A DNA stretch of 5,714 nt from CAYXRK01 sp964467615 (GTDB lineage Bacteria > Hydrogenedentota > Hydrogenedentia > Hydrogenedentales > GCA-2746185), in NCBI GenBank assembly GCA_964467615.1, contig CAYXRK010000250.1, forward strand, positions 1 to 5,714, given 5' to 3'. The translations under genes and the position numbers were made by a program. Below, piece after piece: positions 1-5,453 of the stretch; within the stretch, counting starts at the first letter, position 1; the number at the start of each line of letters is the position of its first letter. The notes beneath the pieces are model-generated. The model saw nothing but the letters and a program-made list of their open reading frames with translations. It was not told the origin of the DNA and made no database searches.

Positions 1-1351
1 GCATGGCCGAGCAGTTGTCAGGGTCGTCGTCTTCGTAGAGCGCAAAAGGCCGACGCGCATGACTGGTACAGCCAGCTTGCTTTAGCCTGTAGCGCGAGGC
101 CAGCGCCGGGTCGCTCACCAAATTTACCGTCGACAGGTCCGACTGTACGGTTATGTCCTGTAACTCAGGACGCCGCTTTTCCAGACAAATCGACAGCAAA
201 TTACCGAAGCCACCGATATGGCTGCGGTAGAACACAATCGCACTGCGGGGATCTTCCGCCTCGCCGCGACCCCAGATTACGGTTGTCTTGAGCGACCGCT
301 TCGCACCATTGCCGTCTTTGCGCAAAAACTCAAAGCCCAGTTCCTTCGCCGTGAGCGCACCCAAGCTGGGCGCTACCTCACACTCGCAAGTCAGCGCCGC
401 CAGCTCCTGAGTTGCATAGGCCAGCCACGGCGCCTCGGCTTTCTGGTCCGTCTGAAGCATGCGCAAAAATCGCGCAAACTCCACCACCCGCGTCGACGTG
501 TCATCACCCGACAGTAATCGCGCATCGGCTAAGATCCTGAAGTTGTGCAAATAGATCGGCAGGAAGCGCCGTGCGACGTAACAAAACATGCGTGACATCT
601 GAGCCGAAGTAAACCGCTTGTCAGGCACAGACAAAAGCGCACCCAAACGATTAAACGGCATGGCGTACTGCGACACTAAAATCGCCACATTGGCGACAAA
701 CTCCCAAGTCACATCCATCTTCGGCGGACCAAACCCCCGCGTACTGGCCGAGATGATGCGCGTCGAAGATCCCTCGGCCTTGACCACCACCTTCTCGACG
801 TCGATGGTCACCCTCGACACGCTGAGGCTAAAGCCGTAGCGCGTTCGCTCGTCGCTCATGCGAGCGACGATGTCCTCGCCCACCAAGAGATCGGGATCGA
901 CCGTCGCCTTGGAAAACTCCTCATCCATCTGGACATCGCCGCCCTGCATGAATGCCTGAGCAGCTGACTCATAAGCAGGCTCCGCACCATTACCCAGTGC
1001 CAGCCGCGCCATGTGCTCCGCATGCTCCTTGTCGTGTTGGGCTAACTCTTCCGGCGTCAGCTCGATGTCTTCGAGATCCATCAGGGCTTCCGTTACGTTC
1101 TTCGCCTTGCGCCGGTTACGCGCGGCCAGGCGATTGTGCCATTTGGCCAGCCCGTCGTAACGGTCATGCGACAGGCGAAGTTGTTCTTTCTTATCCTTAG
1201 GTCGTGCGTCGCCAAGCTTGGTCGTGGCACCAATCGGATCACCACTCGACCGGCGCCGCTCCGACGACTGGACGATACCAAGGGCACGCCGCAGTTGCAC
1301 GAGAATCGAGCGCAGCCGACCCTGCTCCCCCGACAATCCTTCAAGCAGTAC
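1..1351 (-). CDS. tnpC: IS66-family transposase TnpC (DDE), partial: C-terminus beyond left edge, N-terminus unclear
   Basis: One frame stays open from about 1423 to base 1, and coding resemblance begins near 1351, giving about 450 visible codons of a protein usually near 500 residues. The product would be the DDE transposase of the IS, cutting and joining its ends. Visible in order: a helical N-terminal stretch with LRRALGIVQSSER (IS66 proteins have LRRxxFGxxSEK here); a basic linker; a segment with QYAMPFNRL like the family's YADHLPLYR; then SGDDTSTRV (503-505 codes the likely first catalytic Asp, family HADETPV), IVFYRSHIGG, QSDLSTVN (137-139, likely second Asp, family QADAYAGYN) and GCTSHARRPF (family GCWAHARRKF). 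The catalytic Glu would lie off the window. The CxxC zinc-finger cysteines usual before the catalytic domain are not seen. No good start codon or ribosome binding site is visible; GTG at 1300 and TTG at 1336 are weak options. The start was probably lost in the tnpB/tnpC lesion. Confidence 0.8.
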
Positions 1352-1485
1352 AGGTAGAGCCCCAGCTGGTCGCCCACGAGCGCGCGGAGTTGCGTGTGGT
1401 CCCGTTTCAGAAAAACTATGCAGTCACCATCGTAAGGATTGGCACCGAGTCGGTACGCCTCGCCAAGTAACCCGTCAAAGCGTTT
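1346..1485 (-). pseudogene. tnpB: IS66 accessory protein TnpB, 3' fragment downstream of the RIT insertion
   Basis: Read on the minus strand from 1485, the frame gives KRFDGLLGEAYRLG, then NPYDGDCIVFLKRD, then HTQLRALVGDQLGLYLY. This is the core of IS66 TnpB (typical family text: KSFDGL...LGxDPxSGxxFVFxxRRxxxLKxLxWDxxGLxLY). It joins in frame to the 5' fragment at 4902-4961. After LYLY (1348-1350) the frame no longer resembles TnpB, although it stays open to 1093, and the neighbouring frame becomes TnpC-like. The last 40 or so residues of a normal TnpB of about 115 are therefore missing. The fragment has no start codon near the RIT boundary, and a TAA at 1516-1518, inside the left terminal repeat, closes the frame upstream. 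Confidence 0.85.
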
Positions 1486-1513
1486 GCGATTATGCGGAGC
1501 ACCGCATAATCGC
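1486..1513. repeat. Perfect 12-bp inverted repeat (hairpin) between the RIT left end and tnpB
   Basis: The arms are gcgattatgcgg (1486-1497) and ccgcataatcgc (1502-1513), a perfect match with a 4-base loop, agca. It lies directly against the tnpB sequence (AAACGC on the minus strand from 1485) and two bases outside the left terminal inverted repeat. Bases 1487-1499 (cgattatgcggag) recur exactly at 4804-4816, just inside the right end of the RIT. The right end has no equivalent hairpin outside its terminal repeat. It may be a recombinase-binding site at the ritC end, or sequence carried in by an earlier recombination event. No T-run follows it on either strand, so a classical intrinsic terminator is unlikely. 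Confidence 0.85.
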
Positions 1514-1515
1514 AG

Positions 1516-1545
1516 TTATGCCGAGTCGGCCGTTATGCCGAGTGG
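1516..1545. repeat. RIT terminal inverted repeat, left (ritC side)
   Basis: Thirty bases match, with no mismatch, the reverse complement of 4870-4899. The match stops at both edges: the outer neighbouring base differs (G at 1515, A on the minus strand at 4900), and the inner neighbours diverge from 1546. The repeat contains two head-to-tail copies of gttatgccgagt (1515-1526 and 1532-1543, the first beginning one base outside the exact repeat) with a cggcc spacer. It also contains the dyad gccga-g-tcggc (1520-1530). Confidence 0.95.
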
Positions 1546-1588
1546 ATGGCCCAGAGACCGCTGTATCTCGCGTTTCGAGGCCGTGCTG

Positions 1589-1599
1589 CTCCGCATAAT
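1589..1599 (-). repeat. Subterminal 11-bp motif, left end (overlaps ritC stop)
   Basis: The bases ctccgcataat are the reverse complement of attatgcggag at 4806-4816, so the pair forms a second, inner inverted repeat. It lies 43 bp inside the left terminal repeat (53 bp at the right end). It touches the ritC stop codon (TAA on bases 1601-1599). It is related to the terminal-repeat unit ttatgccgag and is a candidate recombinase-binding site. Confidence 0.7.
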
Positions 1600-2603
1600 T
1601 ACAATCTCTTTCGTTCGCTGGGGTGCAGCATCGCTATTACCTTGTCAGGAGCGCGAAACCTTCCGCGGCGAAGCTCCGGCGGCAGCATTGCCTCCAACGC
1701 CTCCAGCTTTTCCGTCGGATCGGCCCGGACATATATCTCCGTAGACTGCATGGAAGCATGGCCGAGCCAAAGGGCTACCTTGCGTATGTCGTGCGTGGCC
1801 TGCAGCGTGTGCATGGCGCAGGTGTGACGAAGAACGTGCGGCGATACGCGTTTATTTCCGAGCGAAGGAACGACCTTCGCGGCTACAGCGACGTGTCTCG
1901 CGAGAATGTACTCGAAGCCATCGCGGGTAAGCGGTCCGCCGCGCGCATTGAGGAAAAGCTCGGAGCATGTGGAATTACCACGAATCGAGATCCACGCACG
2001 AAGGGCGGTCGCCGTTGTTTTCCACAAGGGGAGGCATCGCTGACGGCGCCCCTTTCCAATAACGTGGATGCTTGGCGGTGGCGTCAAGGTCACGTCACCA
2101 ACATTTGTACAGACGAGCTCGGACACACGTAATCCAGCTGCGAAGGCTAGATGCAGCATCGCTCGATCACGAACTCCGTCGCGCTGCCGCGGATCGGGAG
2201 CATCCAGGACGGCCTGCACCTCTTGGCGGGTAAGGAACCCGACGAGCGCCTCATCGAATTTCTTCGAAGGGATCGCCAAGAGACCATGGACCTGGTGAAC
2301 GCTCCCGGGGACACGATACTCGACGAAGCGCGCGAAGGACTTGATTGCCGCGAGTCGTGCATTGCGGGTCCGCGCCGAGTTCCCGCGGCTAACCTCGAGA
2401 TCATCCAGAAATGCGAGGACGAGACCAACGTCCAACTGCTCTAACATCAGATTCGAAGGACGGACGTCGAGCCTCTTCGAGGCAAAGCAAAGTAGCATCT
2501 TGAACGCATACGCATAAGAGTCGCAGGTGTGAACGCTGGCTCGGCGCTCGCGCGGAAGGCGTTCTCTGAGAAATACGCTCATGTGGGGTGCAAGCAAGGT
2601 CAT
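1599..2603 (-). CDS. ritC: Tyrosine recombinase, third gene of the RIT trio (RitC-type)
   Basis: The 334-residue protein should act with RitA and RitB on the element ends. Residues about 8-98 form a helical core-binding domain and about 120-300 the catalytic domain. The active-site set is complete: Arg159 (AAGLRVSE), Lys184 (VIGKGRRQRCLPL), His256 and Arg259 (SPHVLRH), His282 (LGHAS) and nucleophile Tyr291 (STEIYVRAD), nine residues after His282 as is usual. A basic tail of about 35 residues follows. The start is ATG 2603-2601, overlapping the ritB stop as ATGA. A run of six G (2608-2613) four bases upstream is an imperfect ribosome binding site, so coupling to ritB translation is likely. A longer reading frame upstream to 2765 only shadows ritB. 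ATG at 2582 is an alternative start but lacks a Shine-Dalgarno sequence. The pairwise similarity is to XerC/D-like enzymes, but the gene order identifies it as a RIT member. Confidence 0.92.
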   Translation of the reverse strand: MTLLAPHMSVFLRERLPRERRASVHTCDSYAYAFKMLLCFASKRLDVRPSNLMLEQLDVGLVLAFLDDLEVSRGNSARTRNARLAAIKSFARFVEYRVPGSVHQVHGLLAIPSKKFDEALVGFLTRQEVQAVLDAPDPRQRDGVRDRAMLHLAFAAGLRVSELVCTNVGDVTLTPPPSIHVIGKGRRQRCLPLWKTTATALRAWISIRGNSTCSELFLNARGGPLTRDGFEYILARHVAVAAKVVPSLGNKRVSPHVLRHTCAMHTLQATHDIRKVALWLGHASMQSTEIYVRADPTEKLEALEAMLPPELRRGRFRAPDKVIAMLHPSERKRL

Positions 2604-3511
2604 GGCGCCCCCCGCGTAGCAAGTAGCTCGCCCTGATCCGAGATATCGGCCAGCAGACGCGGTGTCGCCTCCAGATACCAATAGGTGTCCCAGAGATGGG
2701 CATGCCCCAAGTAAGTACTTAACGCGTGCACGTGTCGAGCAACGGCGTCGCGACCGGAGGGACATTGCTCGATGGAGCGAACCGCAAATGCATGGCGTAG
2801 GTCGTGAATCCGCGGCCCACGTTTACCGGCGCCAGGATGAAGGCCAAGCTTTCGCACAAGCTTCAAGAAGGTGGCGTTGACCGTGGGATATGCAAGACGA
2901 GTCCCGCGATCAGAAACGAACACGTTCCGGTCCGCCCCTGCGACACGAGCACGGATACCAATGTAGGTATCGAGAGCGTCCCTGGTCGTGGTGTGCACTG
3001 GAACGAGCCTGCTCTTCCGGAACTTCGACTCATGGATGACGAGACCGTCGACCGTGATGTCGTCGAGGCGCAATGCGATCGCTTCCGAGACACGCAATCC
3101 AGTCGAGGCGATGAGCCCAAAGAAAGTCGTGTAGGTCGGTGCTCGGATCGATCCAATCGGACCGAGCGCGCTTGCGGCGTCCAACAGTGCGTGAATCTCT
3201 GCCATCGAGAAAATGAACGGTGTCCGACGCTGTGGACGCGGGCCGAACACGTCGGGCGGCGGAACCTCATGACGAGGATCCTCGGAACGACTGAGGCGTG
3301 CGAATCGCCGCACGATATGCAGACGTCCCCGCCGTGTGCCTGCCGTCGGCGCTTGAGCTGCCCATTCGAGGACCGTATGCGTGCGGACGACGTCCTCTTC
3401 ACGAGCATCCGCGAATCGAGCGAACAGGCGGAGCAACGCGGCCGGCGAGCGGAATAGGTATCCCGTCGATCGATGCAGTGCGATATGACGCTCGACGATG
3501 TCGGTTATCAT
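2600..3511 (-). CDS. ritB: Tyrosine recombinase, second gene of the RIT trio (RitB-type)
   Basis: The 303-residue protein is the shortest of the three, as usual for the middle gene of RIT elements. The core-binding domain spans residues about 1-85 and the catalytic domain about 98-285. Catalytic residues are Arg140 (STGLRVSEAI), Lys163 (SKFRKSRLVPV), His236 and Arg239 (RIHDLRHAF), His270 (YLGHAH) and Tyr279 (DTYWYLEAT). The insertion RSIEQCPSGRDAVARHVHAL between HxxRH and the LGH box is longer than in XerC/D. The start is ATG 3511-3509, overlapping the ritA stop as ATGA, with GGGAGGT (3517-3523) five bases upstream. The longer reading frame to 3925 is rejected because it runs antiphase inside ritA. 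Its own stop overlaps the ritC start. The tight overlaps imply one transcript and fixed ratios of the three proteins (inference). Confidence 0.93.
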   Translation of the reverse strand: MITDIVERHIALHRSTGYLFRSPAALLRLFARFADAREEDVVRTHTVLEWAAQAPTAGTRRGRLHIVRRFARLSRSEDPRHEVPPPDVFGPRPQRRTPFIFSMAEIHALLDAASALGPIGSIRAPTYTTFFGLIASTGLRVSEAIALRLDDITVDGLVIHESKFRKSRLVPVHTTTRDALDTYIGIRARVAGADRNVFVSDRGTRLAYPTVNATFLKLVRKLGLHPGAGKRGPRIHDLRHAFAVRSIEQCPSGRDAVARHVHALSTYLGHAHLWDTYWYLEATPRLLADISDQGELLATRGAP

Positions 3512-4752
3512 CGTGCACCTCCCGCCCACGGCTGCACCACCAGACCGAGCGTCCCGACGTCGACCTTGGCATAGTAAGCGGCCATGTCCGGCGACTTGTG
3601 ACGCAGAACGCTGGCGATTACCTCGAGCGAGCTTCCGGAGCGAAGCATCGCGGTCGCCGATGAATGACGCAGGAGGTGGGCTCCGCGCGATGGCGGATTT
3701 TCGATGCCAGAACGTTTCAGAGCCAACCGAACGACCGAAGACACGGTCGATGACGTGGTGAATGGTCGAAATGGGGCATTCATGGCTAGAAATACACGGT
3801 CGATACTTGCAGCGGGGCGTCCGCGCTCCAGATAGGCAAGCAGGGCGCCGCCAACTTCTTGAGGAAGCGGCAATAAGGATTCTCTCCGGGTTTTGCCGAC
3901 GACCCGAAGGGTACCGCTTCTCCAATCGATCTGGGCGAGGGTCATCATGACGATGTCGTTAGCGCGAAGACCGAGCCTCGCCAAGAGCAGGAGAATTGCA
4001 TGGTCGCGAAGGCCGTGCGGCGTCGTCTCATCACAGGTGGCAAGTACTTTTTCGACATCGGATGGGGCGAGGTAGCGAGGCAACGATGATAATTGCCACT
4101 GCGGCACAGTCGGAACGCAAGCCTCCAAGTCGGGCATTACTCGGCCCTCGGCGACCAAAAATCGGAGAAACGCTCGAATCGAGCGGGTAAGGGCCTTGGC
4201 GTCCGCCCGTCCACGCGCATGTAGGTGCTTCACGACGAACGAACGGATCTGCCTTGCATTATACGCCGAAGGATCCTCTCCGAGCTCTGTCAGAAATGGT
4301 CGAAGCGCCAACTGATAGCCGAGCGCCGTAGATTCAGCAATCCCTCGATTGCGCACGCTCCATGATGCAAACCGCATCGAGATCGCCGCGAACTGCGATT
4401 TGCGCGCGCATAGTTCTTCTTCCGGAATCACGCCAATACGCCGCAGGTGAACGACCAGACGCTCGACTGCGGGCATCGTCCGGCGAAATCGTCCTTTGCT
4501 TCGGGAACTACACCGACATCGAGGGAGGTGATGACGGAACCGCTTGACTACCTCCCCGTCGAGCGCCGTGAGGACAATCTTTCGATCGTCCATCCAGCGC
4601 CCTAGATGGACGGCGGCTCGCAGGTGCCCGCATATCGTGTGATATGCGAACCCGGCATTGCGGAGCATTTCGGCAAAGCCATCAATAAATGGTCCAAAAC
4701 TGCCTACGCGATATTGCTGAACGGCTGACGTATCCAAGTACTCGCTGATCAT
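3508..4752 (-). CDS. ritA: Tyrosine recombinase, first gene of the RIT trio (RitA-type)
   Basis: The 414-residue protein is the longest of the trio. It has an extra N-terminal region (about 1-110), then a core-binding domain (about 121-205) and a catalytic domain (about 225-400). Catalytic residues are Arg263 (RLGLRANDI), Lys287 (VVGKTRRESLLPL), His359 and Arg362 (GAHLLRHSSATAM), His385 (LRHKSPD) and Tyr394 (AAYYAKVD, the second Tyr fits the nine-residue spacing from His385). The start ATG 4752-4750 is preceded by GGAGGT (4756-4761) at good spacing. The stop TGA (3510-3508) overlaps the ritB ATG. The gene lies about 118 bp inside the right terminal repeat, so it is first in the operon. What each of the three recombinases does separately in RIT movement is not established to my knowledge. 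Confidence 0.94.
   Translation of the reverse strand: MISEYLDTSAVQQYRVGSFGPFIDGFAEMLRNAGFAYHTICGHLRAAVHLGRWMDDRKIVLTALDGEVVKRFRHHLPRCRCSSRSKGRFRRTMPAVERLVVHLRRIGVIPEEELCARKSQFAAISMRFASWSVRNRGIAESTALGYQLALRPFLTELGEDPSAYNARQIRSFVVKHLHARGRADAKALTRSIRAFLRFLVAEGRVMPDLEACVPTVPQWQLSSLPRYLAPSDVEKVLATCDETTPHGLRDHAILLLLARLGLRANDIVMMTLAQIDWRSGTLRVVGKTRRESLLPLPQEVGGALLAYLERGRPAASIDRVFLAMNAPFRPFTTSSTVSSVVRLALKRSGIENPPSRGAHLLRHSSATAMLRSGSSLEVIASVLRHKSPDMAAYYAKVDVGTLGLVVQPWAGGAR
3517..3523 (-). promoter_or_regulatory. Ribosome binding site of ritB
   Basis: GGGAGGT on the minus strand lies five bases before ATG 3511, inside the end of ritA. It fixes the ritB start at the ATGA overlap rather than the longer upstream frame. 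Confidence 0.85.
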
Positions 4753-4755
4753 CGT

Positions 4756-4761
4756 ACCTCC
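4756..4761 (-). promoter_or_regulatory. Ribosome binding site of ritA
   Basis: GGAGGT on the minus strand, separated by ACG from ATG 4752. It is a near-perfect Shine-Dalgarno sequence and supports this start. Confidence 0.85.
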
Positions 4762-4803
4762 AAATTGTGCTCACCGACACGGCGAGCCTCGTTTGGGGGT
4801 CCA

Positions 4804-4816
4804 CGATTATGCGGAG
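4804..4816 (+). repeat. Subterminal motif, right end
   Basis: The bases cgattatgcggag occur here and at 1487-1499 in the same orientation (13 bp exact). The 11-base core attatgcggag is inverted at 1589-1599. The motif sits 53 bp inside the right terminal repeat and 51 bp upstream of ritA. It may be an inner recombinase-binding site, a regulatory site, or both. Confidence 0.7.
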
Positions 4817-4869
4817 TCAGGCAAAGTCAAGCAGAAGTGCAGGTGCCGATTCGAAAGTGGTCGGCGTCA

Positions 4870-4899
4870 CCACTCGGCATAACGGCCGACTCGGCATAA
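4870..4899. repeat. RIT terminal inverted repeat, right (ritA side)
   Basis: This is the exact 30-bp reverse complement of 1516-1545. On the minus strand the two direct units are attatgccgagt (4900-4889) and gttatgccgagt (4883-4872), separated by cggcc. Its outer edge follows the tnpB codons GTG GAC TTC AGA with AA between. Confidence 0.95.
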
Positions 4900-4901
4900 T
4901 T

Positions 4902-4961
4902 TCTGAAGTCCACCAGCTTACCGTAGAAGAATACTTTTTTCGGTCTACTGCGATAGAGCAT
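4902..4961 (-). pseudogene. tnpB: IS66 accessory protein TnpB, 5' fragment upstream of the RIT insertion
   Basis: From ATG 4961-4959 the frame reads MLYRSRPKKVFFY then GKLVDFR, and the RIT end begins two bases later. IS66 TnpB proteins start in this way, ending the segment with VDFRKSxDGL. The rest of the motif, KRFDGL, is at 1468-1485. Without the RIT the two parts join in frame. Through the RIT end the frame runs on as NYAESAVMPSG and stops near 4827, giving a useless 44-residue chimera. The start overlaps the end of tnpA (stop at 4947-4945) by about 17 bases, as is common in IS66. There is no clear Shine-Dalgarno sequence, so coupling to tnpA is likely. An upstream in-frame ATG (about 5000) is a possible alternative. 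Confidence 0.85.
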
Positions 4962-5226
4962 CAGACCAAGCACCAACCACCGCCGATAGCTGCGCAACAT
5001 CGAATCCGCGGATACTGAGTTCGCCGCGGTCGTCGCGGGAAATCGTAAGTTCGCTTGCAACACTGAACTCTTTGAAGCTGTCGCGCGCGCGACGACGCGA
5101 CTCGTAGATATGCGACCGGAATGTGCCGAGGTTAAGCCCAGCCGCCTCGCAGTACTCGCCAACCTTCAAACCCGACGCTGTAAACGCCGTCATGTGATGT
5201 TGCCAATCTATTCTTGTTCGCGCCAT
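4945..5226 (-). CDS. tnpA: IS66-family accessory protein TnpA
   Basis: A 93-residue protein. The N-terminal text WQHHMTAFTASGLKVGEYC followed by EAAGLNLGTFRSHIYESRRR matches the IS66 TnpA pattern (W..H...W..SGLS...YC....L....F..W....R), a helix-turn-helix-like region. A variable C-terminal half follows. IS66 TnpA is needed with TnpB and TnpC for transposition; its biochemical role is not well established. The start ATG 5226 is chosen because GAGGA (5234-5238) lies seven bases upstream. The frame is open up to an earlier ATG at 5262, which lacks a Shine-Dalgarno sequence. The gene lies 80 bp inside the IS end and overlaps the tnpB start. It looks intact. Confidence 0.82.
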   Translation of the reverse strand: MARTRIDWQHHMTAFTASGLKVGEYCEAAGLNLGTFRSHIYESRRRARDSFKEFSVASELTISRDDRGELSIRGFDVAQLSAVVGAWSDALSQ

Positions 5227-5233
5227 TTTGTTT

Positions 5234-5238
5234 TCCTC
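5234..5238 (-). promoter_or_regulatory. Ribosome binding site of tnpA
   Basis: GAGGA on the minus strand, seven bases before ATG 5226. It selects the 93-residue TnpA over the 105-residue reading from 5262. Confidence 0.7.
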
Positions 5239-5286
5239 GATGAGTGAGGCGCGCGAAGCCATGCGAGAAGGACCCTGGGATCAACA

Positions 5287-5306
5287 CGGCAAGATAGAGC
5301 GCTTAC
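5287..5306 (-). repeat. IS66 terminal inverted repeat, tnpA side (one end only)
   Basis: On the minus strand, GTAAGCGCTCTATCTTGCCG reads inward from 5306 towards tnpA. IS66-family ends typically begin GTAAGCG. The partner end lies off the window, so the repeat length is not measured; 20 bp is nominal. IS66 elements duplicate 8 bp of target, so the adjoining bases ttagcatc (5307-5314) would be one copy if 5306 is the true end. Confidence 0.65.
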
Positions 5307-5453
5307 TTAGCATCTCGGAGTATTGGTTAGTAGTGTTGAGTCGTTAGTTTTCACCATAGTGCCGCGAGAATCTTCCGATTTTGTATGTACTGGGATCGAA
5401 ATGTATCTCTTCTGGCCCCGAGTTGGTCCTCCGTGGGCCGGGCGGTGTGTAAA

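Larger units (their letters stand above)
4753..4869 (-). promoter_or_regulatory. ritA leader and likely promoter region of the RIT operon
   Basis: These 117 bases between the right terminal repeat and ritA contain no gene and must hold any RIT-internal promoter. The inner motif (4804-4816) contains a CATAAT hexamer on the minus strand that could serve as a -10 box. TTGACT lies upstream of it, but only 13 bases away, which is too close for a good sigma-70 promoter. The match is therefore weak and given only as a candidate. If it is real, recombinase binding at the motif would overlap the promoter. Confidence 0.35.
1486..4901 (-). mobile_element. RIT (Recombinase In Trio) element nested in IS66 tnpB
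   Basis: Three consecutive, overlapping minus-strand tyrosine recombinase genes (ritA, ritB, ritC) fill a segment bounded by exact 30-bp inverted repeats at 1516-1545 and 4870-4899. This arrangement defines RIT elements in the published literature. The left limit is ambiguous: 1516 if only the inverted repeat counts, or 1486 if the adjoining hairpin belongs to the element. The flanks read CAG-AAA-TTATG on the right (minus strand) and GC-AAA-CGC on the left. The in-frame ancestral tnpB needs G-AAAA-CGC, so about two A residues are shared or duplicated at the junction. No cargo gene is present. All three recombinases look complete, so the element is plausibly active (inference). Confidence 0.92.
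1..5306 (-). mobile_element. IS66-family insertion sequence, interrupted by a RIT element; far end outside the window
   Basis: The minus strand carries the IS66 gene order tnpA - tnpB - tnpC: an intact TnpA at 4945-5226, TnpB split into 4902-4961 and about 1346-1485, and a partial TnpC from 1351 to the left edge. The tnpA-side end reads inward as GTAAGCGCTC from 5306, the kind of terminus IS66 elements have (GTAAGCG...). The tnpC-side end and its inverted repeat are not in the window, so a target duplication cannot be tested. The roughly 3.4-kb interruption (about 1486-4901) is a separate mobile element. IS66 transposition normally needs all three proteins, and tnpB is split here, so this copy should be unable to move on its own (inference). 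Confidence 0.85.

Noticed and set aside
1093..1377. Minus-strand frame of 94 codons as a separate gene
   Set aside because: Its first residues (GDQLGLYLY) are the tail of the tnpB fragment; the remainder is an out-of-frame reading of tnpC.
1486..1513. Intrinsic transcription terminator after ritC
   Set aside because: The stem is perfect but no T-run follows on either strand, and its sequence is shared with the recombination-end motifs.
1486..1545. CRISPR-like or tandem repeat array at the left end
   Set aside because: There are only two direct units with a 5-base spacer, and they are part of a terminal inverted repeat mirrored at 4870-4899.
1623..2132. Plus-strand open frame of 169 codons
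   Set aside because: It lies opposite ritC, has no domain or plausible start signal, and is a shadow of a well-supported gene.
2804..3457. Plus-strand open frame of 217 codons
   Set aside because: It lies opposite ritB, is low in recognisable features and rich in residues expected from an antisense reading of a high-GC gene. It is a shadow.
2600..3925. A 441-residue reading of the middle recombinase
   Set aside because: The extra 138 N-terminal residues lie antiphase inside ritA and are not recombinase-like. A strong ribosome binding site and the ATGA overlap place the start at 3511.
1599..4752. Chromosomal XerC/XerD genes, an integron integrase or Tn554-type genes
   Set aside because: Three overlapping recombinases between exact inverted repeats inside another IS match RIT elements. 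Tn554 has two recombinases plus a non-recombinase TnpC, and no integron attC array or cassette is present.
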